From positions 186,001-250,000 of the forward strand of contig NZ_JAKZFD010000006.1 of NCBI RefSeq assembly GCF_022549225.1: 64,000 nt of DNA. The letters run 5' to 3'. This DNA comes from Pelomonas sp. CA6 (lineage in GTDB: Bacteria; Pseudomonadota; Gammaproteobacteria; Burkholderiales; Burkholderiaceae_C). A model generated the notes under the pieces. That model saw only the letters and a list, made by a program, of their open reading frames with translations, was not told the origin of the DNA and ran no database searches. The first letter of the stretch is position 1; each line of letters starts with the position of its first letter. Both the position numbers and the translations under genes were made by a program. Shown piece after piece: positions 37,675 through 47,100 of this stretch.

Positions 37675-37854
37675 CCACATCGGGCCTCATGCCACGTCTC
37701 TGCCTCTGATCCTGGCTTCCACCATCAGGACAGACTCCATCGCGCGCCCTCGCGGCTGCAAACCTCGTGTAAACGGGGCGAGACGAAGAAAGGAAGACGA
37801 AGAAGCAGAGCGGCAGTGCGGCAGTGTGGGAGTGTGGGAGGTGCTCGGTGACGA

Positions 37855-37877
37855 GTCGAGCCGTACTCGGCGAGCGG
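37855..37877 (-). repeat. Inner 23-base repeat, right copy
   Basis: Exact reverse complement of 37652-37674. Between this and the terminal unit, short patches (for example CCCGACCACCA) also match the left arm in inverted order. Confidence 0.85.
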
Positions 37878-37963
37878 GTACCGCGAGGGCATCGTGGGGG
37901 TGCGCGGTGGTGGTCGGGGAGGTTCTCGGTTCGAGCGGAGTTCTCTGTCAGATCGAGTTCAAA

Positions 37964-38010
37964 GCCCTCTTCTTTGGTTACTTTCTTCTGGGCTCAGAAG
38001 AAAGTGACCC
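37964..38010 (-). repeat. Terminal repeat unit, right copy
   Basis: Reverse complement of 37518-37564 with 46 of 47 bases identical; the single change breaks the centre of the hairpin palindrome (GGGCTC instead of GGGCCC). It lies just downstream of the asparagine-synthase-like gene on the minus strand. Confidence 0.88.
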
Positions 38011-38118
38011 GCCTGCCGGGGCGGGACCCGGCGGGGTCGGCGCGCGGCGCAACGGCGTGGGATGGCGACCACATGACCGGCACACCGCGAACCGAGCCGA
38101 ACCCGAACCAAGCTCGAT

Positions 38119-39873
38119 TCAATCGAGCCGATACCCCGGCATCTGTCCCTGCAGCCAATGCTCCAGCGCCAGCAGGATCCACACCATCTCGCCGTAGTAG
38201 CCCGGGTGCTCGGGCAGGCGCTCGTCGAGCAGGGTGCGCACGAACTCGGGGCGGATGAGCCGGCGCGCGGCCAGGGAGTCCAGGCCGTCGCGCATGATGC
38301 GCGCCAGCCCGGGGTCGCGGTGGGCCCAGACGCCGAAGGGCAGGCCGAAGCCGTGCTTTTTCTTGGCGATGATTTCGTCGGGCAGGAAGCCGCGCAGCGC
38401 CTCCTTGAAGAACCAGCGCAGCTTGTAGCCGCGCAGCTTCCAGTCGGGCTCCAGCATCATCGAGAAGGTGGTCAGCTCGTCGCTGAGCAGCGGATAGGCC
38501 ACCTCCACGCCGGCCATCTGCGTGGCACCGCGCACCTTGGGCAGGTCGCTCTCGGCCAGGGTGTAGCGCCAGTCGTAGGCCAGCATGCGGTTGATCAGGC
38601 TGTGCGCCTGGGCCTGGCCCCAGACCTCGCGCATCTGGCGCAGCGGCGCCTGCGCATCGACGCGCTGCCAGAAGCCGGGCTCGAACAGGGTCTGCGGCCC
38701 CAGCTGCAGCAGCAAATTCATGCTCTGCAGCCGGTCCGGCATGGGCTGGCGCGAATGGCGTACATAGCCCAGCGCCTGGCGCACGCCGGGAATGCGGCGC
38801 AGCGGGTTGTCCTCGCCGCTCAGCGGCTCCAGCAGCCGGCGCAGCGCGAGTGGCAGCGCATGGTAGTGGTTGAGGAATTTCTGCGACGCGTAGCGGCTGT
38901 TGCCACCGAACAGCTCGTCGCCACCATCGCCGGCCAGCAGCTTGTCGCAGCCGTCGTTGCGCGCGTAGCGGGCGCAGTAGTAGGCCGGCAGCGCGGAGGA
39001 GTTGCCGAAGGGCTGGTCGTGGTGCTGGGCCACCGCGACGATGCTCTCGCGCAGGTCGGCCGGGGTCACGTAGTACTCGTGGTGCTCGCAACCGAAGCGC
39101 TGCGCGGCGATGCGCGCATAGGCCATCTCGTCGTAGCCCTCGGCCTCGAAGCCGATGGAGTAGGTCTTGGCCGGCCGGCCGCTGACCTGGCCCAGCATGC
39201 CGGCCACCGTGGAGCTGTCGGTGCCGCCGGACAGGAAGGCGCCGACGCGGGCATCCCCGTCCAGCTCCTGCGCCACGCCCTCGCGGATCAGGCCCAGGAA
39301 GCGCTCCTTGGCCTCGGCGAAGCCCAGGCGCTGGTGCTCCTCGAAGACCAGCGGCCAGTAGGACTGCAGCCGCGCCTCGCCGCGCTCCCACAGCAGCGCA
39401 TGCCCGGGCGGCAGGCGCAGCACGTCGGCGAACACGGTCTGCGGCGACGGGATGCAGTGCAGCAGCAGGTAGTCGTAAATGGCCTGCAGGCTCAGATCGC
39501 TGCCGCGCCCGGGCACGCGGTCGGCGCGCTCGGCGAAGGCCAGATGGCCGGGTGCCAGCCGGTAGCACAGGGTTTCGCGCGAGAAGCGGTCCACCGCCAG
39601 CAGCGCCTGACCGCGGCGCGCGTCGACCAGCGCCAGCGCGAAGCCGCCGCGCAGCTGCTGCGGCAGCGCGGCGCCATGGCGCTCCCACAGCGCCAGCACC
39701 TCGGTGGCGTTCAGCGGCTTGCCGTCGGCGCCATGCGGCCGGCCCCGCAACACGCAGGCCAGCCCGGGCTGCTGCGCGACCGGGCCCTGCCAGCCCAGCC
39801 GGCGCGCGGGCGCATCGTCGGCCTCCAGGTCTTTCAGTTGCGACTGGCTCAGGGCACCAAGCATCGTGTTCAT
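38119..39873 (-). CDS. Asparagine-synthase-like protein without the glutaminase cysteine
   Basis: The 584-residue protein has an intact synthetase half: PP-loop FLSGGTDSS (215-221), AGDGGDELFGGN, and KKKHGFGLPFGVW near the end. The N-terminal glutaminase half is shortened and starts MNTMLGALSQSQLK, with no Cys2 and no clear RGPD or NGEIYN motif, though the fold-like LRGGFALALVDARRGQALLAVDR remains. It may therefore use free ammonia, receive an amine directly, or make an amide or lactam as in beta-lactam synthetase and lasso-peptide cyclases. This is the first of the minus-strand block in map order but the last transcribed. No strong ribosome site is visible; a second ATG three codons on is an alternative start. 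Confidence 0.87.
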   Translation of the reverse strand: MNTMLGALSQSQLKDLEADDAPARRLGWQGPVAQQPGLACVLRGRPHGADGKPLNATEVLALWERHGAALPQQLRGGFALALVDARRGQALLAVDRFSRETLCYRLAPGHLAFAERADRVPGRGSDLSLQAIYDYLLLHCIPSPQTVFADVLRLPPGHALLWERGEARLQSYWPLVFEEHQRLGFAEAKERFLGLIREGVAQELDGDARVGAFLSGGTDSSTVAGMLGQVSGRPAKTYSIGFEAEGYDEMAYARIAAQRFGCEHHEYYVTPADLRESIVAVAQHHDQPFGNSSALPAYYCARYARNDGCDKLLAGDGGDELFGGNSRYASQKFLNHYHALPLALRRLLEPLSGEDNPLRRIPGVRQALGYVRHSRQPMPDRLQSMNLLLQLGPQTLFEPGFWQRVDAQAPLRQMREVWGQAQAHSLINRMLAYDWRYTLAESDLPKVRGATQMAGVEVAYPLLSDELTTFSMMLEPDWKLRGYKLRWFFKEALRGFLPDEIIAKKKHGFGLPFGVWAHRDPGLARIMRDGLDSLAARRLIRPEFVRTLLDERLPEHPGYYGEMVWILLALEHWLQGQMPGYRLD

Positions 39874-39930
39874 GTCGTGTCGTGGTCAGCGGTGGCGCCG
39901 ACGGACGGGGCGCCGTCCGCGGCTGGGGGT

Positions 39931-41385
39931 TCAGGGGGCGGGCCGGAGTCGGCGCTGGATCTGGGTGGCGGCCTGCGCGACCTCGGCCCACAGGGGATGG
40001 CGGAAGCTGCGCAGCGCCAGCAGCCACATCCCCAGGCTCAGGCCGCCGCAGCCCAGCAGGTAGTGCAGGTAGTTGGATTCGTTCAAGGGCATCGCGAAGA
40101 CCCACAGCGCCGGCAGCAGCGCGCCGGCCAGGCTCACCTTCAGGCTGGGCGCGCAGGCTTGCAGCAGCTGGTCCAGGCGCAGGCCCAGGCTGCGCTGCAG
40201 CAGCCACTGGTTGAAGGCCAGGTTGAGCAGCGCCGCGCCGACCAGGGCCCAGCACAGGCCCATCAGCCCGAAGGGGATGACCGCGAACAGCGCGGCGACG
40301 TAAATGCCCTGGTGCACGAACTGCGCCATGTTGGCGCGCGAGGCCTGGCCGTTGGCCAGCAGCGCTTCCTTGGCCATCCAGTGCACCAGGTCCAGCGCGG
40401 CGGCCAGGCACAGCACCTGGGCCAGCGGCACCGAGGCCAGCCACTGCGCGCCATAGACCAGCCGGATCGCCGCGAACGCGCCGAAGCCGGTGAAGATGAA
40501 GAAGGGCCAGCCCACCGCCGTCAGATAGCCCACGCTGCGGCTGTAGGCCTCGCCGACCGGCTGGCCGGCGCGCTTGGCCTGCGCGTAATAGGGCAGGCAG
40601 ACCATCAGCAGCGCGCGCATCACCAGGCGCTGGAAGATCTCGTTCAGCCCGTTGGCGCGGCTGTACAGCGCCACCTCGGCCAGGCCCTCGGCGCGGCCGA
40701 TCACCATTTCGGGAGCGCCGCGTCCCAGCTGGCCGAAGATGTAGATGCCGCTGACATGCTTGCCGAAGTGCAGCACGTCGGCGATGCCCTTGAGCCCGGG
40801 CATCAGCGGCGAATCGGCGGGGCGGTAGTACTGCGCCACCGCGACCGTGATCGCCACGCCGGCCACCGAGGACCAGGCCAGCGCCATGTGCCCCATGCCG
40901 GCCCAGGCGCAGCCCACGGCCACCGCGAAGCTGAGCAGGTTGGACAGCAGCCCGGCGACGAACTGCGGCTGGAAGTTCAGCTCACGGCGGAAGCGCGCCA
41001 TGGTCACCGCGCCGAAGGGGATGAGCAGGAAGTTCAGCGCCTGCACCCGCATCACGTCGCCGACGCCGGGGTTGCGGTAGAAGTCCGACACCCAGGGCGA
41101 GCCGACCAGCAGCAGCAGCGCCATGGTCCAGGAGACGCCGATGTTGACCGTGGTCGACGCGCGGATGTGCTCCTCGGTCAGCGGATCCTTCTGCATCAGG
41201 TATTCGGCGACGCCGAAATCGCGGAAGGTGCTGGCCAGCGCCGCGAACACGGCGGCGATCGCGAACACGCCGACCTGCTCGGGCGTCAGCAGGCGCGACA
41301 GGATGACGGTGGACGCCAGCTGCAGCGCCAGGCCCAGGTAGCTGTCGGCCAGCGTGTAGACCAGCGAACGGCGGACGGTGCTCAA
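39931..41385 (-). CDS. Wzx-type oligosaccharide flippase (polysaccharide transporter family)
   Basis: This 484-residue membrane protein has about 12-14 helices. The start RRSLVYTLADSYLGLALQLASTVILSRLLTPEQVGVFAIA is the signature of MOP-superfamily flippases, and FRDFGVAEYLMQKD follows. It should flip the lipid-linked repeat unit to the periplasm, upstream of the ligase-type proteins. The start is a TTG at 41385, inside the stop of the preceding TPR gene (TTGA). No other flippase is visible in the window. Confidence 0.92.
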   Translation of the reverse strand: MSTVRRSLVYTLADSYLGLALQLASTVILSRLLTPEQVGVFAIAAVFAALASTFRDFGVAEYLMQKDPLTEEHIRASTTVNIGVSWTMALLLLVGSPWVSDFYRNPGVGDVMRVQALNFLLIPFGAVTMARFRRELNFQPQFVAGLLSNLLSFAVAVGCAWAGMGHMALAWSSVAGVAITVAVAQYYRPADSPLMPGLKGIADVLHFGKHVSGIYIFGQLGRGAPEMVIGRAEGLAEVALYSRANGLNEIFQRLVMRALLMVCLPYYAQAKRAGQPVGEAYSRSVGYLTAVGWPFFIFTGFGAFAAIRLVYGAQWLASVPLAQVLCLAAALDLVHWMAKEALLANGQASRANMAQFVHQGIYVAALFAVIPFGLMGLCWALVGAALLNLAFNQWLLQRSLGLRLDQLLQACAPSLKVSLAGALLPALWVFAMPLNESNYLHYLLGCGGLSLGMWLLALRSFRHPLWAEVAQAATQIQRRLRPAP

Positions 41386-42083
41386 TTCGCGTCGCCAGCG
41401 GCGGAGGCGGGAGCCGAGGCCTCCGGTGCGCTGGCCGGTGGCGCGGCCAGCGGCACGGTGTCGGGGTCGCCACCCAGCTCGCGGTACAGCTTCTTCAGCG
41501 CCGGCGCGCCGCTGAAGCTCAGGCCGGTGGCCACCAGCTCACGCGCCTCGGCCTTCTTGCCGATCTTGGCCAGCACCTCGGCCCAACGCGCGTAGGCGGG
41601 CCAGTAGTCGGGCTTGAGCTGGCGCGCTTCCAAGAGCGCGCCATGGGCCTGGTCGTAGCGGCCGAGCTGGATGGCGTATTCGCCGATGCGCAGCAGGATC
41701 TCGGGGCGCAGCAGCATCTCGGGGCCGGAGTTGGCGAGCACGTAGATGCAGTCGGCGATCGCCGTGCTGAGCATGTGGTTGCGCTGCGTGGTGTCGGTGA
41801 CGAAGCGCGCGCGGCTGGCGTTGATCAGCGCCCAGCAGTAGTGGTGCAGCGAGCTGAAGGGTTTGGTGCCCAGGATGCTGGTCCAGCGCTGCACGCGCGG
41901 ATGCTGCTGGTCGGGCTGCGCCGCGTGCTTGCCTTCGGGAAAGTAGGGGATGGTGTCCGGGCAATAGGGCGGCAGCATGGCCATCTCGCCCGGCGTGATG
42001 TTCTCGGGCGCGGCCCGGCTCTCGGCGGGCACCAGACCGGCCAGCAGGGCGGCGAGAGCAAGGGCGATGGCAGGGCGACGCAT
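41382..42083 (-). CDS. Exported TPR-like protein of unknown function
   Basis: The likely start at 42083 gives a 233-residue protein with a signal peptide (RRPAIALALAALLAGL, cleaved near SRA). The C-terminal half has TPR-like helices (LLRIGEYAIQLGRYDQAHGALLEARQLKPDYWPAYARWAEVLAKIGKKAEA). The middle carries ITPGEMAMLPPYCPDTIPY, which I do not recognise. A -10-like TAAGAT lies at 42135-42140, which supports the 42083 start and would make the longer frame from 42125 nearly leaderless. The C-terminal tail is Ala/Pro/Ser-rich. Its place just before the flippase gene suggests a periplasmic assembly role, but that is a guess. Confidence 0.75.
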   Translation of the reverse strand: MRRPAIALALAALLAGLVPAESRAAPENITPGEMAMLPPYCPDTIPYFPEGKHAAQPDQQHPRVQRWTSILGTKPFSSLHHYCWALINASRARFVTDTTQRNHMLSTAIADCIYVLANSGPEMLLRPEILLRIGEYAIQLGRYDQAHGALLEARQLKPDYWPAYARWAEVLAKIGKKAEARELVATGLSFSGAPALKKLYRELGGDPDTVPLAAPPASAPEASAPASAAGDAN

Positions 42084-42134
42084 GACGGATCGGCGGCAGA
42101 AAGGGACCGGGCGCAGGCTGCGCATCTGGGCGGG

Positions 42135-42140
42135 ATCTTA
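42135..42140 (-). promoter_or_regulatory. Possible -10 element before the TPR gene
   Basis: TAAGAT on the minus strand lies about 52 bases upstream of the ATG at 42083. No clear -35 element was seen. If real, it starts a separate transcript for the TPR, flippase and third amidotransferase-like genes. Confidence 0.3.
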
Positions 42141-42211
42141 GCAGCGGGGGTCTGGCGCCCGGAGGGCCGCCGCCCCCCGACATGGGCGGTGCGGCGGGGC
42201 CACCGGTGCGC

Positions 42212-43105
42212 TCAGCGGGCCAATGCCGCGAGCACCGCGTCGCGCCAGGCCGAGGCCACCGGCGCCAGCGCCTGGCGACCCCAGTGGCAGCCGTCGTGGC
42301 GCCAGGCCAGCGGCACCCGCGCGTCGGTGTCCGGGCCGGCCGGCCAGCGCCGCGGCGCCTCGCGCTGCAGCTGGGCCAGCGCCTGCTGCAGGCCGGCGTC
42401 GGGCGCGCTGCGGCAGACCGTGGAGCGCGCCGCCAGGCGCGGCGCGTCGACGCCCAGCCGCGCCAGCTGGGCGTCCAGCTCACGCAGCCGCGCCAGGTAG
42501 AGCGCCGGCGGCGTGCCCTGGCGCGCATCGGCCTCACCCTGCTGCCACAACACCAGGTCGGGCCGCAGGCCCAAGCGGTGCAGCAGCGCGGCCTGCTCGG
42601 CCAGCGCGCTGCGCAGCGGGCTGCCGGCACGCGTCCAGTCCTCCACGCGCGTGGCGTCCACGGCCAGGATGGACAGGCGCACCGGCCGCCCCAGCGCGGC
42701 CTCCAGCTGCTGCGCGAGCAGGGGCCAGGGGCTGCTGCCTCGCCCGGTGGCGCCGGGCAGCGGGTCGGCGCCGCGCTGGCAGCCGTCGGCGGGCCCGACG
42801 GTCACCGCCTGCGGCCCACCGGCCACGGGCTCGCCATGGTTGCCCGCGTTGGACTGGCCCAGCACCAGCAGCACCAAAGGCGCCGGGGCCCCGGCCTCCC
42901 GGCAGGGCAGCGTCGGCCCCCGCGCGGGCATGCGCTGTGCGAGGCGCTCGCGCAGGCTGCGGTCCAGCCGATGGTCGTCCCAGGCCTGGCGCGCGCGCGG
43001 TAGCGCGCTGGCCAGCGCGGCCAGCGACGCGGCCAGCACCAGCAGCGCAATGGCCAGGCGCCAGCGGCCGCCCGTCGGGCGTGCCCTGCGGCGAAGCCCG
43101 GTCAT
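42212..43105 (-). CDS. SGNH/sialate O-acetylesterase-like protein
   Basis: The 297-residue protein has an N-terminal membrane segment (LAIALLVLAASLAALASAL) and then an esterase domain with VLGQSNAGNHGEP (S85 in GQSN), VLWQQGEAD and DGCHWG, the motifs of the SASA/SGNH family. It probably sits in the periplasm, anchored, and removes or transfers acetyl groups on the polysaccharide. It overlaps the acyltransferase gene as ATGA, an acyl-adding and acyl-removing pair. Confidence 0.85.
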   Translation of the reverse strand: MTGLRRRARPTGGRWRLAIALLVLAASLAALASALPRARQAWDDHRLDRSLRERLAQRMPARGPTLPCREAGAPAPLVLLVLGQSNAGNHGEPVAGGPQAVTVGPADGCQRGADPLPGATGRGSSPWPLLAQQLEAALGRPVRLSILAVDATRVEDWTRAGSPLRSALAEQAALLHRLGLRPDLVLWQQGEADARQGTPPALYLARLRELDAQLARLGVDAPRLAARSTVCRSAPDAGLQQALAQLQREAPRRWPAGPDTDARVPLAWRHDGCHWGRQALAPVASAWRDAVLAALAR

Positions 43106-44136
43106 GCCCGCGCCGCGGCCAGCCGGCCCTGGTAGCGCTGGCGCAGCCAGCGCATCGCCGGCTGTTCCACCCAGCGCGTCACCGCATGGGCCAGCGCCAG
43201 CACGCCGGCCAGCGTCAGCGCCCAGGCCAGATCGGCGTGCAGGCCCAGACCCTGCAGCTGGCGCATCACGGCCCAGCCGATGTTCTCGTGCAGCAGGTAC
43301 AGCGGGTAGGAGATGGTGCCCAGCCACACCAGCACCGGGTGGCGCAGCGGCGCCAGCCGGCCGCTCGCGGCCAACCAGACGGTCAGCGCCAGGCTCGCCG
43401 CCAGCAGGGCCAGCCAGGGCGAGTCCTCGACCGCCAGCGAGGCCAGCGCCGCCAGCGCCAGCGGCAGCGCGCGCCGGCGCTGCGCGGCGGCGCGCGCCGG
43501 CAGGCCCAGGTAAACCGCGATGCCCAGCGTGAACCAGGGGATGTAGGGCAGGATCAGCAGCCGCGACAGGGTCCACGAGAAGTCCACGCCCAGCAGCCTG
43601 GGCGCGAGGAACCAGGCCAGGCGCGCCGCCAGCAGCCCCGCCAGCGCCCAGTGCAGCCGGCCCAGCCAGCCGATGCGGTACAGCGACCACATGCCGACAT
43701 AAAACAGCAACTCCACCTCCAGCGTCCAGTAGACGCCGTCCACATGGGGCACGCGCACCAGCCCGTGCAGCATGCTCATGTTGATCAACGCATCGGTGAC
43801 GCCCACCGTCTTGCCGGGCAGGCCCAGCAGATGCGTGACCGCGAAGGTCAGCCACAGGCACAGCCAGTAGGCCGGGAAGAGCCGGCTGAAGCGCGAGACG
43901 ACGAAGTCCATGGGCTGGCGCACCCGCTCCAGCGTCATGAAGATCACGAAGCCGCTGATGATGAAGAACAGGTTCACGCCATAGTGGCCCCAGGGCACGC
44001 GCAGGCTGGGCGACGCGAGCTCCGGGTAGAGCTCCAGCATGCGCGTGCTGAAGTGAAAGAGCACGACGACCAGCGCGGCGATGCCGCGCAGCGCGTCGAC
44101 CTCCTGCAGCCGGGGCTTGGCCGGGTCTGAACTCAT
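43102..44136 (-). CDS. Acyltransferase 3-family membrane O-acyltransferase
   Basis: The 344-residue integral membrane protein has LQEVDALRGIAALVVVLFHF with the conserved His of this family, NLFFIISGFVIF, FVVSRFSRLFPAYWLCL with the Arg pair, and about ten helices. Such proteins O-acetylate or O-succinylate surface sugars. Unlike OafA it has no fused SGNH domain, but a separate SGNH-type gene follows directly, which may act as its partner. Confidence 0.92.
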   Translation of the reverse strand: MSSDPAKPRLQEVDALRGIAALVVVLFHFSTRMLELYPELASPSLRVPWGHYGVNLFFIISGFVIFMTLERVRQPMDFVVSRFSRLFPAYWLCLWLTFAVTHLLGLPGKTVGVTDALINMSMLHGLVRVPHVDGVYWTLEVELLFYVGMWSLYRIGWLGRLHWALAGLLAARLAWFLAPRLLGVDFSWTLSRLLILPYIPWFTLGIAVYLGLPARAAAQRRRALPLALAALASLAVEDSPWLALLAASLALTVWLAASGRLAPLRHPVLVWLGTISYPLYLLHENIGWAVMRQLQGLGLHADLAWALTLAGVLALAHAVTRWVEQPAMRWLRQRYQGRLAAARA

Positions 44137-47100
44137 GGTCGGGAGGGGGCTGCGCCGCGCAGGCTGGCGGCCAGACCGCACAGCATGAGCAGCAGGAAGA
44201 GGAAGCGCGGGCTGTCGACCAGGGTGTCGAACAAGCCCAGCGCGAGGACGGCCACCAGCGCGGCCAGCAGCGCCGCGGCGCCGGGCACGCGCTGGCGCGC
44301 GGCCCGGGCGGCGCGCACCAGCGCCAGCAGGCCCAGCGCCGCGAAGGCCGCCGCGCCCAGCACGCCGGTCTCCAGCAGCAGGGTCACCGGCAGGCTCTTG
44401 GCATGCCACAGCAGGTGGTGGTCCGACGAGAAGAACCAGCGGTCCAGGCCCTGCTGGAAGTCGCCATTGCGCAGCAGCGGCCGGCCGGACTCGCTGTCCA
44501 GCGACAGCGTGGCCAGGTCCAGCAGCGTGCCGGGGGCCGGCGTGCTCAGCGCGAGCTTGTGCGGCGCGCGCTGCCACCAGGGTGGCGCCGGCCCGCTGTC
44601 GGCGGCGAAGCTGAGGCTGAGCTTCTGCCACTGGCCCGGCGGCGCGTCCAGCCGCGCCTGGGCCTCGCGGCAGCGCAGCGAGCTGATCAGCCACTTCTCG
44701 CAGACCGAGGCGCGCAGCACCGTGCCGGGACGATCGCTGCGTGCCTGCAGCGTCAGGCGCAGCGCCTCGCCGGGCCGCGGCGCGATGGCCTGCTCGAGGT
44801 AGAGGGTCTGGCCGCCGGCCAGGCGCAGCGCGGGCCAGCCCTGCATGTCGATCAGCGCGAAGCTGCCGCTGCGCTGCTGCGGCGTGGCGGCCCAGAAATT
44901 CGCGGCCGGGAAGCGCCCCAGGCCCAGCCCGGTCAGCCAGGCGCCGGCGTCGCCGCCCAGCAGGTCCAGCGCGGCCTGGCGGTGCTCGGCGCGCGTCTGC
45001 GCGTCGCTCTCCACGTTGGACAGGCGCTGCTGCGCGAACTCGCCGCGCCAGACCGGCAGCAGCAGCGCCGCCAGCATCGCCGCCGCGGCCAGCGCGCGCA
45101 GCAGCACCGGTCGGCCGCTGGCCGACGGCGCCGCGGGGGCCATGGACGCCGGCCACAGGCTGGCCGCCAGCAGCACCAGCATGCCCAGGCCCATGGCCGC
45201 CAGCCCGGCGCGCGAATAGGTCACGGCCAGCCCATAGCCGCCGGCCAGCAGCAGCAGCAGGCACAGCGCGCGCAGCAGCCGCGAGCGGGCCTGCAGCGCG
45301 AGGTCGGCGGCGAAGAGCAGCGCCACCACCAGGCTGCATTCGATGTAGGCGCCGCCCACGTGCATGGCCGAAACCAGGCCAGTGACGCGGTACTCGCCGC
45401 CCAGCTGCGCGACGCCGCCGAACAGCGCGCGCTCCCAGACCAGCACCGGCAGCGTCAGCGCCAGGCCCAGCAGCGCGCCGCCGGCCCAGTCGCGCGCGGG
45501 CGCCTGGCCCGCCGCCTGCCAGCGCGCCAGCAGCGGCCACCACAAGAGGGCCCACAGCGCGCCCTTGCCGATGCGCAGCGCGTTGTAGGGGCTCAGATAG
45601 CTGTTCCAGCTGTTGGCGTCCGGCGTGCTCCAGGGCCACAGCGCGACGGCGCAGGACAGCCCCAGCGCCAGCACCAGCGCGGCGGCGCAGGCGCGCCAGG
45701 CACGGTCGGGGCGTGCCGGGGCCGGCGCGCGCCACCAGGCCACCGCCAGCAACGTGGCCATCAGCAGGTCGTATTCGTCCAGGAACCAGCGGCCGCTCCA
45801 GGGCGCGAGGTCCAGCACCGGCAGCGCCGCCGCCGCCGCGCCCAGCGCCAGCAGCGGGCGCCACGCGGCGGCCCAGGCGCACAGCAACAGCAGCAGGCCC
45901 AGCAGCACGGGCTGCAGTGGGAACTGCGCCAGCCCCCACAGCGCGAACAGCGCCAGCGCGAGCGCCAGCAGGCGCGCGCCCGGTCCGGCGCCAGGCACCG
46001 CCGCGGCGGCATGCCGACGGTGGCGGTGGCGCTGAGGCGCCGCGGGGTTGGCGGCCGCCGCGGCCGCAGCAGAAGGTGGCGGCGTGCCGTCGTCGGGCCG
46101 CTCGATCAGCGCCTCCAGCTGGCGCAGCAGCGCCAGCAGCACGGCGGCGCTGACGGCCGCGATCCACAGATTGCTGGGGTCCGGATGGGTGGGCGCGAGC
46201 AGCAGCCGGCCGCTCTCCATCACCAGGCTCAGCAGCGCGGCGGTGATCGCGCAACGCGCGCCCGACCAGCGCGCCGCCCAGCCGTAGAGGGCCAGCGGCG
46301 CGAAGAAGATGCAGGTGCTGGCCAGGCTGTACAGCGCCTGCATCTCGGTCGTGTAGTAGTGGTAGTACAGCGGCAGCCAGCGCAGCTCGGCGAGCTGCTG
46401 CTGCGCGTGATCCAGCCCTTGCCAGCCATGGCCCAGCCAGCGGTGCGCCAGCATCAGCGCGCCGGCATAGGGCAGGGCCAGCGCCCAGCGCCAGCGCAAC
46501 AGCAGCGCGCGCAGGCGCGCCGGCGTCCACTCGGCGCGGCGCTGCCACAGCCAGGCGCCGGCGCCCATGCCCAGCGCGCGCGTCAGCACCGACAGGCCCT
46601 GGCTGACGCCCGAGGCCATGAACAGCTGCGCGCCCTCGATGAACAGGCCCAGCAGCGCGCCCTGGCGCATGGCCGCGCCCACCGGCAACCCGCCGCGCGT
46701 GTGGCGATGGCGCCAGGCCAGCGCCAGGCCCAGCGGCAGGCTCAGCAGGGTCTCCACGCCCAGCCGCAGGCCCTGCACCACCAGGCCCTCGTCGCGATGC
46801 ACCAGCCACCAGCTCCAACTCGGCGACGCGAGCTTGGCCTGCCATTCGCCAACGCTCAGCAGCAGGTCATAGGGAAAAAGGCTGAGCGCGACAAAGCCCA
46901 GCGCATACCCCAGCCCCAGCGCGGCGAACCAGGGGTCGCGGCGCAGCGCCGCGTCGCGCCACAGCTGCAGCAGCCGCGGCCCGTACTGCAGCCCCAGCCC
47001 CAGGCCCAGCAGGGTGCCCACGACCTCGGCCAGCGGGTCGTTCAGCGACACGGTGCGGGGCGGGAAGAAGGTCTGGGTGAATTCCACGCCCAGCGCCAGC

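Larger units (their letters stand above)
37427..38118. other. Gene-free stretch between convergent operons
   Basis: No open frame here has a family resemblance, a ribosome site or codon use like its neighbours. The stretch is visibly less GC-rich and holds the composite inverted repeat at 37518-38010. Its centre (37675-37854) includes a purine-rich stretch near 37776-37815 and tandem 8-base units (two GCGGCAGT, then two GTGGGAG-type units) near 37811-37842. The genes on both sides end here, so transcription from both directions must stop inside it. Confidence 0.75.

Noticed and set aside
37523-38006. CRISPR-like repeats
   Set aside because: There are only two terminal units and they are inverted, with no regular spacers or cas genes. 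This is an inverted-repeat element.
37576-38258. Short open frames in the intergenic element (for example 37576-37851 and 37824-38258)
   Set aside because: They lack ribosome sites and family motifs, cross the inverted repeats and the 3' end of the minus-strand gene, and have unusual composition.
38158-41595. A 1145-codon open frame on the plus strand over the AsnB-like and flippase genes
   Set aside because: Same artefact. It reads through two well-supported minus-strand genes and shows no recognisable domain.
42084-42125. Longer start for the exported TPR protein
   Set aside because: The extra 14 residues come before the signal peptide, and the predicted -10 box leaves almost no leader for it.
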